Below, one piece after another: positions 16,294-27,100 of a DNA stretch of 50,335 nucleotides. The stretch covers positions 1-50,335 of the forward strand of contig JAYTCQ010000056.1 in NCBI GenBank assembly GCA_043736395.1, in the 5' to 3' direction. Each line of letters starts with the position of its first letter. The stretch's first letter is position 1. The stretch is from JAFDVL01 sp043736395 (GTDB lineage Bacteria > Acidobacteriota > Blastocatellia > RBC074). Made by a program: the position numbers and the translations under genes. Under the pieces are notes generated by a model. The model did no database searches. It was not told the origin of the DNA and saw only the letters and a program-made list of their open reading frames with translations.

Positions 16294-17352
16294 TTATTGC
16301 CAATCAGCAATAAAAATATTCGTATCACCTTGTTTAGCCGCGTTTCGATTAGACGCAAAGACCAGCTTTTTCCCATCGGGAGAAAACATGGGGAAACCGT
16401 CAAATGTTTCGTTAAATGTAATTCTTTCAAGACCGGAGCCATCAGTATTGACTGCATATAAATCAAAATTACGGCCTTTGGCGTCATCCATATTCGATGA
16501 AAAAATGATCCGCTTACCATCCGGGAAAAAGAACGGTGCAAAACTGGCTTTTTTGAAATTTGTGATCCGACGCTTGCCCGATCCATCGGCATTCATAACC
16601 CATAAATCCAATTGCGTCGGACGAATTAAATCTTCATTTAAAAGTGAAGTGTAGTCGGCTTTTTCTTTTTCTGTTTCTGGATGAAATGCCCGATAGACAA
16701 TCTGTTTTCCATCCGCGCTCCAGAACGGCCCACCATCGTATCCCAGCTCGCTCGTAAGCTTCTTCACGTTGCCACCATTCTTGTCCATGGTATAAATATC
16801 AAGATCGCCATCACGCAATGAAGTGAAGACAATCGTGCCGTCTTTACGGAGCGTCGCTTCCGCATCGTAACGCGAAGCTGTCGTCACAGGCTTGGCATTT
16901 TTTCCGTCCAAATCTGCCTTAAAAATATCGAATCCTTTGAAAAGCGACCAGACGTAGCCTTTAGAAAAATCCGGCTTGGGAGGACACTCCTTCGCAAATT
17001 TATGCGTTGAGGCATAGACGATATTTTTCTTATCCGGCGTGTAAAAAGCACAGGTAGTTTTGCCTTCGCCGTTGGAGAGCATCTTCACATCAGTGCCATC
17101 AATTTTCATCGAAAAAATCTGATCGCACCCATCGCCTTTCGGAGCACTTTGAAAGATCAACCTTTTTCCATCGAACGAAAAATACGCCTCAGCGTTCTCG
17201 CCTCCCAGGGTTAGTTGCTTAATATTTTTGAGATGTTTTTCTTGGGGGTCAGGATTGATGGGGGTCTTTTGCGCTTCGCTCACTCGTGGCATTCCCCAAA
17301 AAACGGTGACCACCAAAAGTAAAATTATTGCTGTAAATGTCAGGGCTTTCAT
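16294..17352 (-). CDS. Secreted TolB-like beta-propeller protein (PD40 repeats)
   Basis: 352 residues. Signal peptide about 1-28 (hydrophobic ILLLVVTVFWG). At least five PD40/TolB blades follow, each with the pattern [FW]-S-x-DGK-x-[IL]-[VI]-F-x-S: YFSFDGKRLIFQS, TLRKDGTIVFTS, FWSADGKQIVYRA, FFFPDGKRIIFSS, MFSPDGKKLVFAS. Such propellers bind proteins or carbohydrates in the periplasm; this is not TolB itself, because it lacks the TolB N-terminal domain and no tol-pal genes are near. Partner unknown. Monocistronic between two terminators. Confidence 0.85.
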   Translation of the reverse strand: MKALTFTAIILLLVVTVFWGMPRVSEAQKTPINPDPQEKHLKNIKQLTLGGENAEAYFSFDGKRLIFQSAPKGDGCDQIFSMKIDGTDVKMLSNGEGKTTCAFYTPDKKNIVYASTHKFAKECPPKPDFSKGYVWSLFKGFDIFKADLDGKNAKPVTTASRYDAEATLRKDGTIVFTSLRDGDLDIYTMDKNGGNVKKLTSELGYDGGPFWSADGKQIVYRAFHPETEKEKADYTSLLNEDLIRPTQLDLWVMNADGSGKRRITNFKKASFAPFFFPDGKRIIFSSNMDDAKGRNFDLYAVNTDGSGLERITFNETFDGFPMFSPDGKKLVFASNRNAAKQGDTNIFIADWQ

Positions 17353-17380
17353 AAATTTATTTTGTACCAGAATGAAAATG

Positions 17381-17424
17381 AAAGTGACCTACACCTGTCA
17401 AATCTGACAAAAATAGGTCACTTT
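17381..17424 (-). terminator. Terminator of pnp
   Basis: An 11-bp perfect outer stem (17381-17391 with 17414-17424, AAAGTGACCTA) encloses a second 5-bp stem TGTCA/TGACA. On the minus strand it is followed by CATTTTCATT. It lies 29 bases after the pnp stop. The same region is upstream of the TolB-like gene, so it could also be an operator for that gene. Confidence 0.65.
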
Positions 17425-17453
17425 CCCGAATCAATTAAATTCAGTTTAAGAAA

Positions 17454-19583
17454 TTATTCTTCTTCTTGAACTGCATCTGATTTTGCTTTGTCTCTTTTTT
17501 CTTCCATTAACAAAGCTTTCCGGCTCAGGCGAATCTTATTGCCTTCCAGCCCGATACACTTGACCATCAACTGTTGCCCTTCCGTCAATTCATCACGGAC
17601 ATCGCGAACGCGATAATCAGCAATTTCAGAAACGTGCAACAATCCGTCTGTGCCAGGGAAGATTTCAATGAACGCACCAAAATCTACGATGCGGTTGACT
17701 GTTCCAAGATAGGTTTTTCCGATTTCAGCTTCAGCCGTCAAATCACGAATGATTTGCAGCGCCTGTTCCCCGGCTTCACCGTTATTTGTCGCGATGGAAA
17801 TGCGTCCGCTGTCTTCGACATCAATCTTCGCGCCGGTGCGCTCGACGATTGATTTGATGACTTTGCCGCCTGGTCCAATGACGTCGCGAATCTTGTCGAC
17901 AGGAATCTGAATGGTCAGAATTCTCGGTGCATACTTGTTCAGTTCAGGACGACCTTCAGTCAGGATTTCATCCATCTTATCGAGGATAAATAAACGACCT
18001 TTACGCGCCTGCTCCAAAGCTTCCTGCATGATCTGTGTATTCAGACCCGTGATTTTAATATCCATCTGCAAAGCAGTGATACCCGCACGCGTCCCGGCTA
18101 CTTTGAAATCCATATCGCCGTAATGATCTTCCGCGCCTGCAATGTCGGAAAGAACTGCGAATTTCTTGTCTTCCTTTACGAGTCCCATCGCGACGCCAGC
18201 GACCGGAGCTTTGACGGGAACACCGGCATCCATCAGCGAAAGAATTCCGCCGCAGATCGTGGCCATTGATGAAGAACCGTTCGATTCCGTGATGTCAGAC
18301 ACGATGCGAATGACATATGGGAATTCTGATTCATCCGGAAGCACAGCTTCAATAGCGCGATGCGCTAAAACTCCGTGACCGATTTCGCGGCGTCCCGGTG
18401 ATCCGGTACGTCCGGTTTCTCCGACAGAAAACGGTGGGAAATTGTAATTCAACATGAATTTACGTTTGTATTCGCCGGTTTCCAGATGCTCAATGTATTG
18501 CACATCCTGCGAAGTTCCGAGCGTCGTCGTGACCAATGCCTGCGTTTCGCCACGAGTAAATAACGACGACCCGTGGACGCGCGGCAGGACACCAACTTCA
18601 ATCGTAATCGGACGAATTTCAGAGAAACGACGACCATCAGGACGACGTTTATTATTCAAAATATCGTCACGGAAAATCCGCTCTTTTAGCACATCAAATA
18701 AAGCAGCAGCTTCTTTACGCTTTTCGGGTTCTTCTTCCGGATAGCTTTCTTTGACGCGTTTTTTCAGATCGTCAATTGTATTGTAACTTTCAATTTTCGA
18801 TTTATTTTCAACGTTCAAAGCTTCACGCAGCTCAGCTGAGAATTTCGCATCCAGCTCAGCTACCATGTCTTCATTCAGCTTCGGCGTTTCAAATTCACGC
18901 TTCTTGATGCCGAGCGTTTCAAACATTGATTTTTGTAACGCGACCAGTTTCTTGATTTCGTTATGACCGAACAAAAGGGCTTCTAAAATTACCTGTTCGC
19001 TAACTTCTTTTGCGCCGGCTTCGACCATGACAATGGCGTCTTCACTGCCTGCAACGAGCAGATTTAATTGTGAATTTCTGATTTGCTCATACGTTGGATT
19101 CACGACGTATTTATCATCTACCAATCCGACGCGGACACCGGCAATCGGTGTATGGAAAGGAATATCAGACAGATAAAGAGCCGCTGAAGCTCCGGTAATC
19201 GAAAGGACATCTGGATCGTAGTCTTCGTCTGCTGAGACGACCATTGAAATGATTTGCGTCTCATGTAAATAACCTTCAGGAAACAAAGGCCGCAACGGAC
19301 GATCAGTCAAACGACAAGTCAGGATTTCTTTTTCTGTTGGACGACCTTCACGTTTGAAGAATCCACCCGGGATTCGTCCCGCTGAATAACCATACTCACG
19401 ATAATCAACAGTCAGCGGAAAGAAGCTTTGACCTTCTTTAGCCTGACGGGCTGAAACAGCAGTAACCAGAACTACGGTTTCTCCCTGCTGAATCAAAACA
19501 GCGCCGTCGGCCTGTTTCGCGATCCTTCCCGTTTCAATCGAGATTTCTGAATCTCCAAAATTAACGCTTTCTTTCAAAAACAT
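17454..19583 (-). CDS. pnp: Polyribonucleotide nucleotidyltransferase (PNPase)
   Basis: 709 residues from ATG 19583, which has a strong GGAGGAG site 6 bases upstream; the longer frame adds an unlikely Cys-rich head. Two RNase PH domains (about 1-140 and 310-545) flank an all-alpha linker; the second has GRREIGHG, ESNGSSSMATICGG and the catalytic GDMDFKVAG. A KH domain (554-621, GPGG at 570-573) and an S1 domain (622-690) follow. It degrades RNA 3' to 5' by phosphorolysis and is part of the degradosome. It follows rpsO, the conserved order. Its leader carries a hairpin that may serve autoregulation. Confidence 0.97.
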   Translation of the reverse strand: MFLKESVNFGDSEISIETGRIAKQADGAVLIQQGETVVLVTAVSARQAKEGQSFFPLTVDYREYGYSAGRIPGGFFKREGRPTEKEILTCRLTDRPLRPLFPEGYLHETQIISMVVSADEDYDPDVLSITGASAALYLSDIPFHTPIAGVRVGLVDDKYVVNPTYEQIRNSQLNLLVAGSEDAIVMVEAGAKEVSEQVILEALLFGHNEIKKLVALQKSMFETLGIKKREFETPKLNEDMVAELDAKFSAELREALNVENKSKIESYNTIDDLKKRVKESYPEEEPEKRKEAAALFDVLKERIFRDDILNNKRRPDGRRFSEIRPITIEVGVLPRVHGSSLFTRGETQALVTTTLGTSQDVQYIEHLETGEYKRKFMLNYNFPPFSVGETGRTGSPGRREIGHGVLAHRAIEAVLPDESEFPYVIRIVSDITESNGSSSMATICGGILSLMDAGVPVKAPVAGVAMGLVKEDKKFAVLSDIAGAEDHYGDMDFKVAGTRAGITALQMDIKITGLNTQIMQEALEQARKGRLFILDKMDEILTEGRPELNKYAPRILTIQIPVDKIRDVIGPGGKVIKSIVERTGAKIDVEDSGRISIATNNGEAGEQALQIIRDLTAEAEIGKTYLGTVNRIVDFGAFIEIFPGTDGLLHVSEIADYRVRDVRDELTEGQQLMVKCIGLEGNKIRLSRKALLMEEKRDKAKSDAVQEEE

Positions 19584-19661
19584 AATATCTCCTCCACAAC
19601 AACAGTTGCCTGAAAACAGAAACATTTTCTGACTTCAAACAACACAATAAACAACAAAAGC

Positions 19662-19682
19662 CACTCAGCAACAACCTGAGTG
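19662..19682 (-). promoter_or_regulatory. Hairpin in the pnp leader
   Basis: A 7-bp perfect stem CACTCAG/CTGAGTG with a 7-base loop lies about 80 bases before the pnp start and is followed on the minus strand by GCTTTTGTTGTTT. In E. coli PNPase represses itself through a leader stem cut by RNase III; this shorter stem could act similarly or as an attenuator. Inference. Confidence 0.4.
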
Positions 19683-19714
19683 ACCCGAGATGTAACTTAC
19701 GGATAAAAGCGAAA

Positions 19715-19744
19715 AAAATTAATACTATAGATAAAATTTTTCAA
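19715..19744 (-). promoter_or_regulatory. Possible pnp promoter
   Basis: On the minus strand TTGAAA (19739-19744) is followed by an AT-rich stretch containing TATTAA-like boxes within 13-17 bases. The -10 box is not clear. It lies between the rpsO terminator and the leader hairpin, where a separate pnp promoter would be expected. Confidence 0.3.
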
Positions 19745-19947
19745 TCTGCCGCTCGACGCAGCACGGACGTGATGGCTGGAATACGCGACTAATTATCTGT
19801 GAAAGAGAGCAGAGGAAACGAAGGGAAAAGGTTGTTCATCCTAAATTCCTAAACGGATAATTCGTGGAGCCTAATCTGAAGTCTTTTTTACTCTATACCA
19901 ATTGGAGCTGGGGAGAGCGGGCAAGACCAGCCGTCACGTTCGGCTAC

Positions 19948-19981
19948 AAACAAAAGGCGACGAACCCGAAGATTCGTCGCC
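19948..19981 (-). terminator. Terminator between rpsO and pnp
   Basis: A 9-bp GC-rich stem GGCGACGAA/TTCGTCGCC (19956-19964 with 19973-19981), 8-base loop, then TTTTGTTTG on the minus strand, 10 bases after the rpsO stop. Some read-through into pnp is likely, as in other bacteria. The 366 bases between pnp and this hairpin hold no open frame. Confidence 0.85.
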
Positions 19982-19990
19982 GTGAATAAC

Positions 19991-20260
19991 TTACTTACGA
20001 AGACCGAGCTTCTCAATAATTTGATGGTATCGGTTTATATCTTTGCGCTTGAGATAATCCAGCATACTACGCCGTTCGCTGACCATTTTCAGCAACCCGC
20101 GACGTGAGTGATTATCTTTTTTATGTGTTTTAAAATGGTCTTGTAACTCAAGAATTCTCTTGGTTAAGAGCGCGACTTGCACTTCCGGCGAACCTGTATC
20201 GGTCGCGTGCGTGCGATGTGTTTCTAAAATTGAAGCTTTCACTTCTGTGGCTAATGGCAT
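19991..20260 (-). CDS. rpsO: 30S ribosomal protein S15
   Basis: 89 residues, exact family length. The DTGSPEVQVALLTKRI segment, the HKKDNHSRRGLLKMVSERR segment binding 16S rRNA and the YLKRKD..RY..II..LGLRK end are all typical of S15, an early-binding protein that nucleates the 30S platform. AGGAG lies 5 bases before the ATG. It is followed by a terminator and pnp. Confidence 0.98.
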   Translation of the reverse strand: MPLATEVKASILETHRTHATDTGSPEVQVALLTKRILELQDHFKTHKKDNHSRRGLLKMVSERRSMLDYLKRKDINRYHQIIEKLGLRK

Positions 20261-20361
20261 TCTAACTCCTGTAATCCTAATAGATTAATAATAACCTGCG
20301 TGCGAAGATCGGTGAATTTATCATAACTGCCGGTTCAAGTAAAGCATCAGCATCGAAGCGC

Positions 20362-20391
20362 ATTAACGATTAAAAGTCGGCAGCTCGTCAA
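20362..20391 (-). promoter_or_regulatory. Possible rpsO promoter
   Basis: On the minus strand TTGACG (20386-20391, 5 of 6 consensus bases) and GTTAAT (20362-20367) are 18 bp apart, which would give a leader of about 95 bases before rpsO. Sequence prediction only. Confidence 0.38.
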
Positions 20392-20492
20392 CGCTCTAGT
20401 ACACTTTAACGATACAATGCATGAGGGGTATTAAACCCAAGTCACTTTTTTTCTAATTAGTGCAAGAAATCCCACAAAATAGGCGAAGAGTT

Positions 20493-20720
20493 CTATTCGT
20501 TTCGCTTCTTAGAACGCAAATACATAAAAAACATCGCAGCCAAAAAGCACTGAACCGTGAGCTGAATGATAACTTTTCGAGTCATTCCATCTACTGGCAA
20601 AAACATTTTCACGAAAGCAGTATCCCACAGAATTCTCGTGATGAACTTAGCGATAAAGACTCCAGCAAAGGCGGAAAGGAAAATTTTCCAGTAAATATAT
20701 TTATTGCTTCTATTTTCCAT
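20493..20720 (-). CDS. Small two-helix membrane protein, unknown
   Basis: 75 residues. Two hydrophobic helices (about 11-33 and 48-67) are flanked by basic residues, with the ends RSNK and RSKKRNE, so both termini are probably cytoplasmic. The ribosome binding site is weak. I do not recognise the family. It lies on the same strand about 390 bases downstream of the subtilase-RHS gene, the usual place of an immunity gene for a polymorphic toxin; a membrane immunity protein would fit a membrane-acting tip. That role is speculation. Confidence 0.55.
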   Translation of the reverse strand: MENRSNKYIYWKIFLSAFAGVFIAKFITRILWDTAFVKMFLPVDGMTRKVIIQLTVQCFLAAMFFMYLRSKKRNE

Positions 20721-20950
20721 CTCGCTTTTTTAAACCTCTGACAGGTTAGACGCCATGAGTAACCTTATTTATAAGTTTTTTATCTTCGACGAACCAACGG
20801 ATAACGAAACTATCTCCACGATCGCATTTGCAATGAAAATTAATCATCACGTATTGTATACTGGATGTTTCTGACTTGTTCAGTCCAAATTCGAACACAT
20901 AATTTATCCCTAGAACCAACTATTGAACTTTATCTCCTAGGGTATACGAG

Positions 20951-20994
20951 GATAAATCTGAGCATAATGTCGTCCAATTATGCTCAGATTTATC
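20951..20994. repeat. Long perfect hairpin downstream of the subtilase-RHS gene
   Basis: An 18-bp perfect inverted repeat (20951-20968 with 20977-20994, core AAATCTGAGCATAAT) with 8-base loop lies 114 bases after the subtilase-RHS stop. There is no U-tract, so it may be a processing or stability element rather than a plain terminator. The surrounding 387-bp gap (20721-21107) has no other feature I can support. Confidence 0.75.
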
Positions 20995-21107
20995 GTCAGT
21001 AATATAGTAATATTTTATTAGTCTGCATTTTAAGCTCCATAAATTAAGCGGGTTACGACGCACTTAATGCTTGATAAAAGCGTTGCGTTGGTTGGGCCTA
21101 TCCATCA

Positions 21108-24100
21108 CTACTTGATATCTTCAGCGGAGACGCCTTCATTACACTTGTCATTCGCAGCTCTAAACTTGTCAAATATTCGTTGATATTCGGCACGGTTATC
21201 AACGAAGGCACCAAGATAACTATACAAAGTCTCTGCAGCTAGTGTCCCAACCGCCCCCCAACCAAATCCTCTTACCCCCGTTTTTATTCCTCCCGATCTA
21301 TACCCCTGTATCCCGCCTACTACTCCTCCTACTCCTATTTCTATCTTAGTAGATGTTCCATAAGTTTTAGCTGTGGCATATTCTGCATGTTGAAGTACCC
21401 GAAGAGCATTTGCTCTTTCACGATTAGCGCTTGCATAGCAATCCTGTCGTTTATTAAATTTTTCTTGTTTCGCAGGAAGCGGCCCCATGCTTGTTGGCAT
21501 CATAGGCGATTGCGTACTACCCCCACCACTCGTCCCGCCACCTCCGCCCCCTTTCGCACTACCTCCACCACCACCAAATGCAAAATAACTAATAGTTGTA
21601 ACCCAAGATCCCCATTCTATCGGACTGCCGATGAAATTGAAGCCCGTTCGCGTACTTACACTAGTGCTGCTAATGGAGTGTATTCCCGGAGAAAATATCC
21701 CATTGCCTCCACCTACGCCATGTGACGATTCTATTCTTTCCCAGTAATCAGGGGCAATCAAATTTAACCCTTCCGGATCAATGTAATTCACCGGATCGTT
21801 CTTCACGTAGCTATACAGATTCAAGCTCTGCGGATTGCTCAAATCGCTCGCCCCCAAACTCAGCGGATCGGCCTGCATAAAGCGTCCATTATTGTGATGG
21901 TATTGCCGCGCTTTCGCGTAATCCGTATTCGTTCCCAAGTCCCGTTCGTAGCCCGTGAACTTGTGCGACAAGTAAAAGGGCCCATTATTGGAGACTCGCA
22001 AGGCGGTCTGTCCGTGCGGATCAAATTCTTCGCGGAAAACGACGGCTCCCGTACTGTCCGTCATCTTGTAGCCGCTCCCCAGATGATTCGAATGCGTCCA
22101 GTGGAATCCTGTGTCGTAACTCTGCTGCGCCACCTGCTGTCCGCCGGGGCTGTAGACATACGCCCGATACACGCCGCCCGTACTTCCCAGCTCGACGACA
22201 GGTTGTCCCAGAACGGTTGACCACAAATACCAGAGCTTCGTATTCCCGATGGCTGATTCATCCGATAACACTCGATGTCCGTCGCCATCGTATTCCATGA
22301 ACTTATTTCCCGTCACGCTCTTGATCCGGTTGGCCGCGTCATAGCTGTATACCTGCCCATTTAAATCTACCGCCATATTTCCGGCATTGTCATACGATTG
22401 TCCGGCATTGCTGATGCGGTTATTTAACGGGGCGCCGCTACCATTTGTAGCATAGCTCAGGCTGTAACTACTCAGTTCTCCGCCTCCGGTCGCCGTCACG
22501 CCTGTAAAGTTCGCCCAGGCGTCATAGGCATAGCCGCGCGTGTAAGCAATCGCCGTTGCGCTTGCTAATCGGTTTTGATCATCGTAGGCGTAGGTAGCCG
22601 TATACGCGCCATCCAAATAATCGGTAATTTTCTGGACACGACCGTTGTTTGATCCTCCGTTGTAGTAATTGTAATCCAGACTGACGATCTTATCGTTTTC
22701 ATTGCTCGCGGCGTGGACACTCAGATACGTCATCTGCAACCGCTTCGCATCGTAACTCGCCTTTAGCTGCTTTCCGTTCCCGTAATTCACCTGCTTGACT
22801 GCGCCGAAGCCGCGATACTGGAATCCGCTCATAACATTTGTCGTATCGTTGGCAGCTCCACCGGAACGAATATTCGTCCCGATACCGGATAATCCTCCAA
22901 CAGCATTGTAAGCGTAATTGACGTTCTTGACGAAAGTGTTAGCTGTGTAGGTCATGGTCTTGACGCCACCAGCCAGATTGTACTGATAACCAACGGAATA
23001 AGTTCCCGTCAGACCTTTGAAACTGCGCGTTTCGGTCTGTAACTGCACAAAAGCATTGTAAGCATAGGTGGTGGAACTTTCTACCGCTCCGCTACTCGGA
23101 TTCTTTTCCTGCATCAGCGTCCGCGCACCGTATTCATTATTGTATTCGTAATGCACATTCTGCGTAAGAGTGCCGTTATACGTGATGTCTGAAACCAGAC
23201 CACGCGTATTGTATGTAAATGTGCGCGTACTGGAATTGGCTAGGGTCGCGGTCAAGACCTGATCCAGAGCGGTGTAGGTATAACCTGTGGTGCCCGCTTC
23301 CGGTGTGGTTTGACTGGTCAATCGCCCATAACCGTCATACGCAAACGTACGATCCTGATGTTTAACGATTCCATTGTCGTAATGCGCAATTGTCGTCATT
23401 TGATCCAGCGGCGTGTAACTATAGGCGACACGGCTGTAGGTATTCGCTCCAATCGAAGTCAAGTCATACGCTTCCTTCAAGCGCCCTAAATGATCTTTCA
23501 CTGTTTTGCGTTTTTTGCCTCGCTCGTCATCCACCAATACTGTCGAACTCCCCGCACAACCACATCCCACGTAGGAATAATCAACCGAATCACTATCTGG
23601 ATGCATGACCTGGGTCGGACGATCCAGCGCGTCGTAAGTCGTAGTCGTCCATTGGAAACCCAACGCAACATCATCATCAATCGGCACAAAATTTCCGTTA
23701 ACAGCCGTCGGATTTGTTGTTCGCTTGCCACGACCAACGTTATCATATTCTATATTTGTCGCGGTGAACTTAGTCGCAACCCCATCTGCCAGATCGCCTC
23801 CTTGCCGGATGGTTCTCCCTGCACCATCGTAGTTCTTATAGGAATAACTTTTATTGGTGCCTTCGATCAACGTATAGGTGGCAACCGCCATCCAGTTATC
23901 CCAGAAATTATAGGTGGTATAACCACCATCAGGACGGAGTTCGGCGATGCGACGATCCGCAAAATCATAATTATAGGTAACGACATTTTGATGAGTGCCT
24001 GACTGACTGGCTCCTTGAATGTGGTAATTCTCTAGGACATTTCCCGTGAACCAGTCAAACTTCGCACCGCTTTGATAAAGTGACAGCTCTATAATTCTGG

Positions 24101-27100
24101 TGGGGAAAGCGTGAGTTTCCCCTGCTCCGGCTGGCTTATTGCTATAATTATCCCACATTTCATAGGCAACCAGATTATTATTGACATCGTAGACACCACG
24201 GACATTGCCCTGACTATCATAGACTGGTCGTTGCCCCACCGTACGTGGTGAACTGGCGACACCTCCGCTGACAGAATATTGTGTCGTAGTCGTAAGATTG
24301 CCGCGCCCAACTGCGCTATTACCATTCAGTGAGCCAGCAGGGTTTCCAGTTGAAACGTCAGATTGAATGACATTATCAACAGAAGAATTCAGGAATAAAT
24401 AGCCCTCGTCATAAGCATAGTTGACTTGGGCCAACAGAGTTACGCCTGCACCACTGTAGACTTTGGAACTGGAAGGTAAGCCAATGATGTGGCGGGTGCT
24501 GTAGTCCGTACTCGTGTTGTAATCAGTGTGAGTACGCCGATAAACATTTATCCCAGCGGCATCATATTCATCAGAATCCATCGGGAGAGCAGCACCACTT
24601 ACTGAAGTGTAAGCAATCGCAGTTTTACGACTAAAACTGCCATCCGTAATCGTGACCTGACTAACCCTCTGATTGGAAACATACGTCGGCCCGGTGTCTT
24701 TGATGTAGCGTGTTGTGATTGTTTTGAGTGAAGTTCCAGCACCAAGATTGTAGGTAGTGGCATTCGTATAAGTACGACTCACCACGTCCTGCGGATTACT
24801 ACCAGGATTAAGGTCAGTGCGGTAAATCCGACCTTGTGGGTCAGTGACCGTGCTGAAATTAGCTGCGAGGTCAAAGGAATACTGATAATTGACTTCCTGT
24901 GGAACTCCGGCGGTTAGGTTCCAGTTTTCCGCCCATTCCCAGCGATTGGCAAATTTCGGACAATCCGTTTGCGCAGTGGTATAGACAGTGGGAGCGACTA
25001 CGGCTCCGGCTGGATATGAAGTTGCATTCATGGATGGCTGATCATAGCGCGTATACGCAACACGGCGCGCTGCGCCTTGTCCGGTGATAGTGGGGTTCCA
25101 TTTTTCAACCAGATACATTTGCACATAGCTATTATAAAAACATTTATAGCTATGTCCCGACGGATAATCTAACCTCGCAGGCATAAACACTTGCGTCCCG
25201 TTAATTGTAGTGGGATCAGTAGTCAGTCCGCTAAAGCTGACGCTGACTGTGACAGGTTGCCAGTCAATGATTAAGTAGTTGTACCAAGTTGGATCACCTA
25301 TCGGTACGGAAAGCCAAGATGTAACGTTTTGATTGTTGGCAGTGCGAAGTTCTCTCACTCGCGTCAAACGGTCATTCTCATAAAAGAAATCAATGTACCG
25401 TCCCAGCGTATCAATGATGTAATCAATAACGACATTGTTATTGGACTGGGTTTGATTTTGTATTGTGATGAAGTTACCGTTCCGGTCTTTGATCTGCGTA
25501 GGAAGGAAAAGAAAATCATTTACTGAGGTAGAACCAAATGTAACGCAAGTCCCGTTCATAAAACGCAATTTCTTAGATGAAGAATCAAATTCAATATAGG
25601 TTGAATCAAAGCTGGTAAAAATCGTCGGCGAACCTGAATTCACTCCTGAATTTAACTCATGACGTGACCCGTCCGGCTCAATGTATGTATAACTGAGATT
25701 TCCAGTAGTTCCCAGAAATGGTCCAACTGCGCCGCTATTATTCTTGCCCTCAATCGCGCCAAACCCTATGCGCCAACCCGGAGCCGGATAACCTTTATCG
25801 CTATTAAAAACGATCTTGCTCGTGGCGGTATCTTTCATCCAAACTTTGCTGTTGTAATTCATCGCCAAATCCAAGCCCAATCCGGCACGTCCACTTAATG
25901 ACAAGACCGGAGCCGCGAAGTTAATATTTTGTGAACCAAGATTAATTGAAGTAGCACCCGTTTGCCCTCCACCGGTCGGATCTGTCGGTTCCGTTGGGTC
26001 ACCATCTGCTGCGCCAACCTCATTTTTCGGAAGGTTTTGTGAAACGAAATAACTGGCCGTACCGCTACCACCAGCAGGATCGTCATAGCCGGGGGCGGGA
26101 AGGTTGTTAATATAAACTTTCGGGTCAGGCTTGACCGGGGTATTCGCTCGCATTAAATCAAGATTCATTCCATTGGAAGTTGTGCCGCCGCCGCTCCCTC
26201 CACCATTATTGCCTCCTCCGTTGCCCCCGCCGCCATTGTTTCCACCGCCTGAACCAGGATTTCCCGTTGCCAACAACGTTGCGATGGAGCCACCTAAATT
26301 GACTACACCTTTGGTTGAAACTTTTCCGTTGAGTTGCGGAACGGTGCGAACACTATCCAAAATCGCCTGTCGAATTGCAAAACCGGAAACCCAACCGCGT
26401 TGCGTTTTCAGCAATCCTGCCACGCCTGCAACCAATGCAGCAGAACCTGAAGTACCTGTATTCAAGCTGTAACCGCCACCCAGTTGCGTTGAAATTAATC
26501 CAACTCCCGGCGCACCCACATGCACGGCGGCTCCGTAATTCGAGAACGGCGCAAGGTCGTCCAGATTCGTCGTCGCTCCAACGGTAATTAAATTGTTCAG
26601 CGTATAACTGGCGGGATATTGCGGACTGTTTTGCAGGTCTTGTCCATTGTTCCCCGAAGATGTCACCACTAAAATTCCGGCAGAAGCAGTCCGCGCAATG
26701 GCATCAGATAATGCCTGTGAATTCGCGGCTGTCCCGAAACTGCAATTAATAACACTGACATTACTGGCAATCGCATAATCAAGCGCATCAACGACATCGG
26801 AAACATATCCACTGCCGGAAGCATCCAATGCCTTGAGTGGCATGACGGCTCCCTGCCACATCACTCCGGCAATGCCTGCGGCGTTATTGCCTTCCGCCGC
26901 AATCAATCCCGCCATCACTGTGCCATGTCCGTGATCGTCCTGCGGATTTGGCGTATCATTCACAAAGTTCCAACCAAATTCATCATCTACAAAACCATTG
27001 CCGTCATCGTCCTTGTTCTTATTGCCATTCGTTTCTTTTTGGTTGACCCATAGATTATTTTTGAGGTCGGAATGATTCAGGTCGGCACCCGTATCAATAA

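Noticed and set aside
19880..19920. tRNA D-arm-like stretch on the minus strand (AGCTCCAATTGGTATAGAG)
   Set aside because: No matching acceptor, anticodon or T-arm follows; no GGTTCRA sequence at the right distance. Probably chance.
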